From an uncultured Armatimonadota bacterium (lineage in GTDB: Bacteria; Armatimonadota; Fimbriimonadia; Fimbriimonadales; Fimbriimonadaceae), in NCBI GenBank assembly GCA_903899015.1, contig CAIUHP010000100.1, positions 21,221-85,220 on the forward strand: a stretch of 64,000 bases of DNA, written 5' to 3'. This document shows positions 59,854 to 64,000 of this stretch, piece by piece. Position numbers and translations under genes: made by a program. Position 1 is the first letter of the stretch. Every line of letters starts with the position of its first letter. Under the pieces are notes generated by a model. The model searched no databases. It worked only from the letters and a program-made list of their open reading frames with translations, and had not been told where the DNA came from.

Positions 59854-60723
59854 TTAAGACTTATCCAGTTTATTGAGAGCCCTTACCGTGCTCGGTGGAA
59901 CCTTACGAGATGTTACGGTGAGTCGAACTCCTTTCGTACCTCCGCGCACCGGGCCGGAACCCTTGCCTTGATACTTCGAGAAAATGGGAGCGAGAGCATC
60001 CGTTTCGCCTTCAGCTAAGTAAAAGGTGTCGTTCAGTACTCCCCAGTTCCCGTCGCCCGTACAGGCAGTCACGTTCTCCAATTCACTCGGACTGTTGCCG
60101 GTCCAAAGTCGATAGAGCGCTAGTTTCGGTTTCTGACGCTCTTCACCCATCCAGTTTTCAAGAAATGCATTCAGTCCGCCCCCGAAAGTTTTGACCGAGA
60201 CATGACCATCGTTAGGATTTGAGATCGTTGCTTGATGGACCCATCGGTGAAGCTTGTCATCGAAAAAATACAGCTTCGTGAGAGTGTTTGCACCGGTCGA
60301 ATCTTGATCTTTCTTCACGAAATATTTGTACGTCTTGCCGATTTCCCATGGGTAGTTGAGATGGGTATGGGCACCCGTTCCTTCTCCGCCAAACCGGCTC
60401 CATTCGGTTCTTTTCTCGGTTTCGGTAACCGATGGATGAAGAGTTGGGCTCGTATCCCAGATCGAAAAGATCATGTTGTGAACTCCGCCACCTTGATCCT
60501 GAATGCCGGTGTACCCGCCCGCCGGATTGCCGGGCCACCAATTACAACCACAATAATAAATGTACTTGTTGGTGGAAAGGACTTCTATTTCGCCGTAAAT
60601 ACATGTGGTCGGCTTCTCTGGACTAGCGGGACGCCACTGTAGGTGTTGAGCTTGCACTACTTGAGAACTGGCAACCAGCCCGCAGATAGCGATAGAAAGC
60701 GTGAGGTAGCGTCTAAATTTCAT
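59854..60723 (-). CDS. Exported DUF3472-domain protein
   Basis: A 289-residue protein with a signal peptide (residues 1-25). The domain GGYTGIQDQGGGVHNMIFSIWDTSPT... and GTGAHTHLNYPWEIGKTYKYFVKK follows DUF3472, seen in secreted proteins of soil bacteria that often neighbour glycoside hydrolases. The fold is beta-rich and may bind carbohydrate; no function is known. A TTAACC/GGTTAA palindrome (60732-60747) lies just upstream of the ATG and may be an operator or overlap the -10 region. The SGNH gene ends upstream on the same strand, 70 nt away. Confidence 0.7.
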   Translation of the reverse strand: MKFRRYLTLSIAICGLVASSQVVQAQHLQWRPASPEKPTTCIYGEIEVLSTNKYIYYCGCNWWPGNPAGGYTGIQDQGGGVHNMIFSIWDTSPTLHPSVTETEKRTEWSRFGGEGTGAHTHLNYPWEIGKTYKYFVKKDQDSTGANTLTKLYFFDDKLHRWVHQATISNPNDGHVSVKTFGGGLNAFLENWMGEERQKPKLALYRLWTGNSPSELENVTACTGDGNWGVLNDTFYLAEGETDALAPIFSKYQGKGSGPVRGGTKGVRLTVTSRKVPPSTVRALNKLDKS

Positions 60724-60793
60724 ATCTGGTGTTAACCGAAGGGTTAATATCGAGCATACAAGCCCCGGCTAACACGGCACGAAAATCCTTAAC

Positions 60794-61963
60794 CTAATGG
60801 CGCCAGACGCCGGGAATTCGGTCAATAAATTTCGCCAATTCTTGACCCATTTCTTCTTCTTCTTGGATACGTGGATGACCAGGCGTTGCTTTTCCGGCTC
60901 GCGTAAAGCGGTAGTAACGCACGATTTTGTCCTTCGACTTCGGGTTGTACTCATCCGCGACTTCCTGAATGGCTTTATCCCATTCCATATCGTGCATAAG
61001 AACCGTGGTCGTTAAAACAAAATGAGCCTTTGGATAGTGACTACGTAGACCTTCAATCACTTTTGTATAGGCCGACTTCCACTGAGTTCGCTTCTCTGGA
61101 TCATGAATGTCTCCGCCTCGAGCATCGTTCTGACCGACCGCGATCACAACAACATCTGGAACAAAACGCTGGAAGTCCCACTCTTTGAATTGCCCAGGAA
61201 TCGGATCAAGCTTGTCCCACGTTGTTTCTAAACCAATACAGTTTTCAAGTGGTCCGCCAAACCAACCGGTATTGTCTCTTAAGGGAAGTCCTCCAATACC
61301 TTGGACATTGGCGTCGGCATTGAGTAGCCGAGCCGCTATCGCTCCAAAGCTCCAATACCCGTCGTTAATAAAATCGTCTTTGTTCGCGTAAGAAATGGTG
61401 GGGTCGGACTTTTGCTCAAACCCAAACGCGATGGATGCGGCTCCGCTCATCACGGAATCTCCAAAGAACTCGATCTTTCTTGAAGGGAGACGAGGAGGAT
61501 TCTCCAGCTTTGCTCCTTTATCGATCCACATGCCCTTGAATTTGGCAACGCCGCCATAAGTGTCCTGCCGCCGATAAATCTCTAAACTATGAACACGATC
61601 GGGAAGGCCAGCGGCAACGATATAGGTGCCATCTAGTCCTGGCGTCAGGACGAGTGGAATCTCGACTCCGCCATCGATTCTGACCCCAAAACTATTTGCT
61701 GGTCCATAGTTATCTTCTTCAAATCTGAGTGCGAGCGATCTGCCATGGAACTTTGCTCTCACACCGGTGGAGGAGTAGTAGAAGCATGCTTCCTTCGGGT
61801 CGTCCAAACCCACTCTTCCCCAGTACTGGAGCTTTGAATCACTGGGTTCGATCCAAGTGGCATCGGGAGGAGTCTTGGTCTGAGCCAACGCAATACATGT
61901 AGCACCACCAAGTGCGATCCCCAAAATGAACCGGGCACTAAAAGGAAGCGAGGGGCGAAGCAT
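60794..61963 (-). CDS. CE2-type SGNH carbohydrate esterase, secreted
   Basis: A 389-residue exported enzyme. ATG 61963 starts a signal peptide (MLRPSLPFSARFILGIALGG); a GTG at 61996, just after the upstream gene, would add 11 residues. An N-terminal beta-sandwich (YWGRVGLDDPKEACFYYSSTGVRAKFHG) precedes the SGNH domain: IEFFGDSVMSGAA (catalytic Ser in GDS), VVIAVGQND (block III) and a late GHPRIQEEEEMG with the catalytic His. This two-domain order is that of CE2 acetyl esterases, which deacetylate xylan or mannan. It is the last gene of a three-gene operon and fits the mannan-degrading set of the region. Confidence 0.88.
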   Translation of the reverse strand: MLRPSLPFSARFILGIALGGATCIALAQTKTPPDATWIEPSDSKLQYWGRVGLDDPKEACFYYSSTGVRAKFHGRSLALRFEEDNYGPANSFGVRIDGGVEIPLVLTPGLDGTYIVAAGLPDRVHSLEIYRRQDTYGGVAKFKGMWIDKGAKLENPPRLPSRKIEFFGDSVMSGAASIAFGFEQKSDPTISYANKDDFINDGYWSFGAIAARLLNADANVQGIGGLPLRDNTGWFGGPLENCIGLETTWDKLDPIPGQFKEWDFQRFVPDVVVIAVGQNDARGGDIHDPEKRTQWKSAYTKVIEGLRSHYPKAHFVLTTTVLMHDMEWDKAIQEVADEYNPKSKDKIVRYYRFTRAGKATPGHPRIQEEEEMGQELAKFIDRIPGVWRH

Positions 61964-62000
61964 AGTGTCGAGACGAACAGCGCTCTCGACTTGCACCCAT

Positions 62001-62339
62001 TCATTCTTCGAAATACAAATGACGGTGGTTCTTGCATCCTGGATTAAAGAGGGCTTGGCAGTTTGGGCAATTCAAAGACGTTTCCAAATACTCGCTCACG
62101 GTCAGCAAACTACCGCATGCTCCGCATAAGATCACTCTCTCAGAATTTCTCGTGGCTGGCCACACAGAGGGTGGATGTCCTGCGATTTCAACGTGGCATT
62201 CGTAGCAACTGAAAAACGTATCGCAGCAAGCAAATCGGATCGCTACAATATCCCGGTCGGAGTGGTAGTGACGGCATCGAGTCAGAGAGTCCACATCCAA
62301 ACCGAAGACTTGAATCCCAAAGACGCTTCTCTCGTTCAC
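62001..62339 (-). CDS. CHY zinc-finger protein
   Basis: A 112-residue protein built mostly of zinc ligands: CRHYHSDRDIVAIRFACCDTFFSCYECHVEIAGH is the CHY signature, followed by two CxxC pairs (CGACG and CPNC). CHY fingers bind three zinc ions; in bacteria the role is unclear. The GTG start at 62339 overlaps the stop of the cupin gene by 4 nt (GTGA), and the stop lies 4 nt before the GTG at 61996 for the esterase. The three genes are thus coupled. Confidence 0.88.
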   Translation of the reverse strand: MNERSVFGIQVFGLDVDSLTRCRHYHSDRDIVAIRFACCDTFFSCYECHVEIAGHPPSVWPATRNSERVILCGACGSLLTVSEYLETSLNCPNCQALFNPGCKNHRHLYFEE

Positions 62340-62740
62340 CAGCCCAAATACTCCGCCCCGTGCTGGGCGAAAATACGTTGCATGGCCTCGGTGCCATGTT
62401 CCGATGCAGCGTGGATCGCCTCAATGAGTTTCGCCGTCAGAGGTGTCATAACCAGTAAGTATCGGGCCGGAACCTGAGCAGGGTTCCAAAACGAGTGCTT
62501 GGTGCCCTTGAGAGCCACCACACAATCGCCTGCATGAGCCGTGAAGACCACATCATCCACTTGAACGCAAAGTGTGCCCTCCAGTACGTACCATGCTTCG
62601 TCACAGTCAAGGTGCCGATGCCATGGGGCAACCAACATCGGCTCACTGTTTCCGTCGGTAGCTTCTTGGGTCCATTCTGCAATGACAAAGTCTCCCGTCA
62701 TCGAACCAATCACCTGACCGAACAAAGGCGCTTGAATCAT
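62336..62740 (-). CDS. Small cupin-fold protein
   Basis: A 134-residue single-domain cupin. The metal-binding motif 1 is PWHRHLDCDEAWYVLEG, and motif 2 follows in HAGDCVVALKGTKHSFWN. It could bind a metal and a small ligand such as a sugar or amino acid; enzymatic function is not indicated. A TAGCCT box lies 7 nt before the ATG. It is the first gene of the operon with CHY and CE2. Confidence 0.85.
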   Translation of the reverse strand: MIQAPLFGQVIGSMTGDFVIAEWTQEATDGNSEPMLVAPWHRHLDCDEAWYVLEGTLCVQVDDVVFTAHAGDCVVALKGTKHSFWNPAQVPARYLLVMTPLTAKLIEAIHAASEHGTEAMQRIFAQHGAEYLGW

Positions 62741-62777
62741 AATCGTTAGGCTACCGCGATAAACAGTTTTCGAACTT

Positions 62778-63746
62778 CTAGTCCGAGATCCTAGCTAATT
62801 TGATGTCTCGCCACGGGAAGTTTGAATAGGCTACGAACTTTCCGTTTGAGGATGTTCCACATACTTCGAGCCCTTCATAGTAAACCCAGTCTCGTGCTCC
62901 GCGTTTATAGATAGCGGTTCCATACTCATTTTGGTTGTGCCGATTTCCGCGGATGAAGCTCAGGCAGAAGCTACCGTCTGCCAATACGTGAGGAGTAGAT
63001 TGAGCATAGAAGCAAAATGGCTCCTCTCGAAGCTTTGGAAGGCGGGTTATGGAATTCGGTCCTTTTCCATATTCAAATACGCCAAAGCCAAAATCACTCT
63101 TAGACGCCTCCACCGTGCTTTGAAAATAAGCCAGTTTGTGCTGGGGAACGATCCCATTTGGAATCCCGCTTGCCATAGTTAGAGCCTTGGGGATCGAAAT
63201 TGCAGATTGAGTTAAACCATCGTAGATCGCTGGTGCTTGAATCGATGAGGATCTCAGCGAAGCTTCGCTCGATTTAACAGGAAACCACCAAGAGAGTCCA
63301 AGTCGTTTGATGGCTTCAAATCTCAAGGGTGACTCGACCTCAGTTCTTCCAATCTCACCGACGAAATAGCCTGACTCGAGATCATCAAATGCGATGACGC
63401 AACCGATTTCTCCTTGCTTGCCATAAAACAGCTGGGAAATTGCAACCGGCCTCCATCTGCTAATCGGGGACTTACCGTCCATCCAAACCACCCGCATGGT
63501 CCGGTGGGTTACAGATCGAGTCCTTTCTTCTCTTACTTCCGCGACATATTTCCTAGAAACTCCCGTTTCGAGGTCCATACGGCTATCGAGACTGTACAGG
63601 AACTTGCCATCCGAGCTAATAAGGTCTCGACCAATGTAGCGAAGCTCAGAGTTAGCAATTCGTATCGATTGCCTGTTGAGATCCTTCCAGTGGCTTGGCA
63701 AACTGGATGAATTCAAAACCGATAAGATGACCAGCATAACCATCAT
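62778..63746 (-). CDS. Exported protein of unknown function
   Basis: A 322-residue protein with a short hydrophobic N-terminus (MMVMLVILSVLNSSSLP). The body has several repeat-like segments typical of a beta-propeller (SDGKFLYSLDSRMDL, GEIGCVIAFDDLESGYFVGE, LADGSFCLSFIRGNRH, SNGKFVAYSNFPW), but no family was recognised. AGAAGG lies about 7 nt before the tandem ATG at 63746, a real ribosome site. It lies 38 nt upstream of the cupin gene on the same strand. Confidence 0.6.
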   Translation of the reverse strand: MMVMLVILSVLNSSSLPSHWKDLNRQSIRIANSELRYIGRDLISSDGKFLYSLDSRMDLETGVSRKYVAEVREERTRSVTHRTMRVVWMDGKSPISRWRPVAISQLFYGKQGEIGCVIAFDDLESGYFVGEIGRTEVESPLRFEAIKRLGLSWWFPVKSSEASLRSSSIQAPAIYDGLTQSAISIPKALTMASGIPNGIVPQHKLAYFQSTVEASKSDFGFGVFEYGKGPNSITRLPKLREEPFCFYAQSTPHVLADGSFCLSFIRGNRHNQNEYGTAIYKRGARDWVYYEGLEVCGTSSNGKFVAYSNFPWRDIKLARISD

Positions 63747-63865
63747 TTAGCTACCTTCTGATATCCCATTCAACCCGCGGTGCCGATTTCGCCAAAGAAT
63801 AAGAACCAGTTAGAACTGCAAATAAATATTACAGAGTAGGGATACTCAACGTCAAAATTAAAAAA

Positions 63866-63894
63866 GGGGCCGTCTCATAAAGGCGGCCCTTTTT
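63866..63894. terminator. Bidirectional terminator near the right edge
   Basis: GGGCCGTCT (63867-63875) pairs with AGGCGGCCC (63881-63889) with one G-T pair. T-runs lie on both sides: TTTTTCC on the plus strand, TTTTTTAATTTT on the minus strand. On the minus strand it ends the gene truncated by the window edge. Confidence 0.85.
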
Positions 63895-63949
63895 CCTGTT
63901 TGAGCCTGTTGTTTTGGACGTGCTGCGTCGCAATTGCGTAGTTATTGCC

Positions 63950-64000
63950 TTAATCGACAATAAATGGAGCCCATTGCGAACCAATATCGATTCCCGTTAG
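63950..64000 (-). CDS. C-terminal end of a gene beyond the window
   Basis: The last 16 codons and a TAA stop (63950-63952) of a minus-strand gene are visible, reading LTGIDIGSQWAPFIVD. They are followed by the terminator at 63866-63894. The family cannot be determined from this fragment. Confidence 0.55.
   Translation of the reverse strand, partial: LTGIDIGSQWAPFIVD

Overview
The window looks like a stretch of chromosome from a free-living, saprophytic, Gram-negative-type bacterium with roughly 50% G+C. The mix of secreted glycoside hydrolases, S-layer-homology sequence, a prepilin-like protein, M13/M14/S9 peptidases, multi-purpose c-type cytochromes and many short-spaced -10 boxes placed directly before start codons fits Armatimonadota (Fimbriimonadia-like). 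That assignment is an inference from gene content and protein flavour; there is no rRNA gene here to prove it. No phage, IS transposase, integrase, CRISPR array, tRNA or rRNA gene was seen.

Layout. 1-4.7 kb: the 5' end of an S9 peptidase, a small metzincin-like protease, an MFS exporter with a structured upstream region, an ArsR-type regulator divergent from a thioredoxin gene with a clear shared operator, and a GH16 glucanase. 4.7-10.7 kb: a SWIM/SNF2 ATPase, a predicted 46-residue membrane protein, an orphan rplA with a candidate L1 autoregulatory hairpin and a good terminator, a lipoprotein MsrB and a CX5R phosphatase. 10.7-11.25 kb: two copies of a palindromic (REPIN-like) repeat, with a signal-peptide stub between them. 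11.3-15 kb: three exported proteins, one with an SLH segment, two unrecognised. 15-23.8 kb: dihydrolipoyl dehydrogenase, a one-haem secreted protein, a rhomboid-like membrane protein, a NanE-ROK fusion, a GH2 beta-mannosidase and a degenerate receiver protein. 23.8-24.6 kb: three tandem copies of the same repeat family. 24.7-29.8 kb: reaction-centre-type dihaem cytochrome, NuoG, pilin-like protein and PRPP synthetase. 29.9-34 kb: GH74 and GH13 enzymes and a DUF4177-type small protein. 34.0-37.9 kb: a tightly coupled operon of a membrane protein, an aminopropyltransferase-like enzyme fused to a membrane-anchored surface region, and a FemAB-like transferase. 38-52 kb: M13 peptidase, GH26 mannanase, GH31 alpha-xylosidase, GH2 beta-galactosidase, a cytochrome/DUF2231 protein, a zinc-ribbon protein, GH43 and GH27. 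52.3-55.6 kb: one long propeller/Ig-like surface gene broken by two in-frame stops. 55.6-64 kb: M14 carboxypeptidase, an ECF sigma/anti-sigma pair, a nitronate monooxygenase-like protein, a DUF3472 protein, a cupin/CHY-zinc-finger/CE2-esterase operon, an unrecognised exported protein, and the 3' end of another gene.

How the genes fit together. The carbohydrate enzymes form a coherent hemicellulose set: GH26 endo-mannanase, GH27 alpha-galactosidase, GH2 beta-mannosidase and a CE2-type esterase for acetylated galactoglucomannan; GH74, GH31 and GH2 beta-galactosidase for xyloglucan; GH43, GH16 and GH13 for arabinan/beta-glucan/alpha-glucan. They are mostly single-gene units on both strands, not a SusCD-type locus. 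The least described unit is the 34.0-37.9 kb operon. A second window-wide signal is the repeated placement of a TAnnnT box 5-7 nt before start codons, which suggests that many of these genes are transcribed without a leader.
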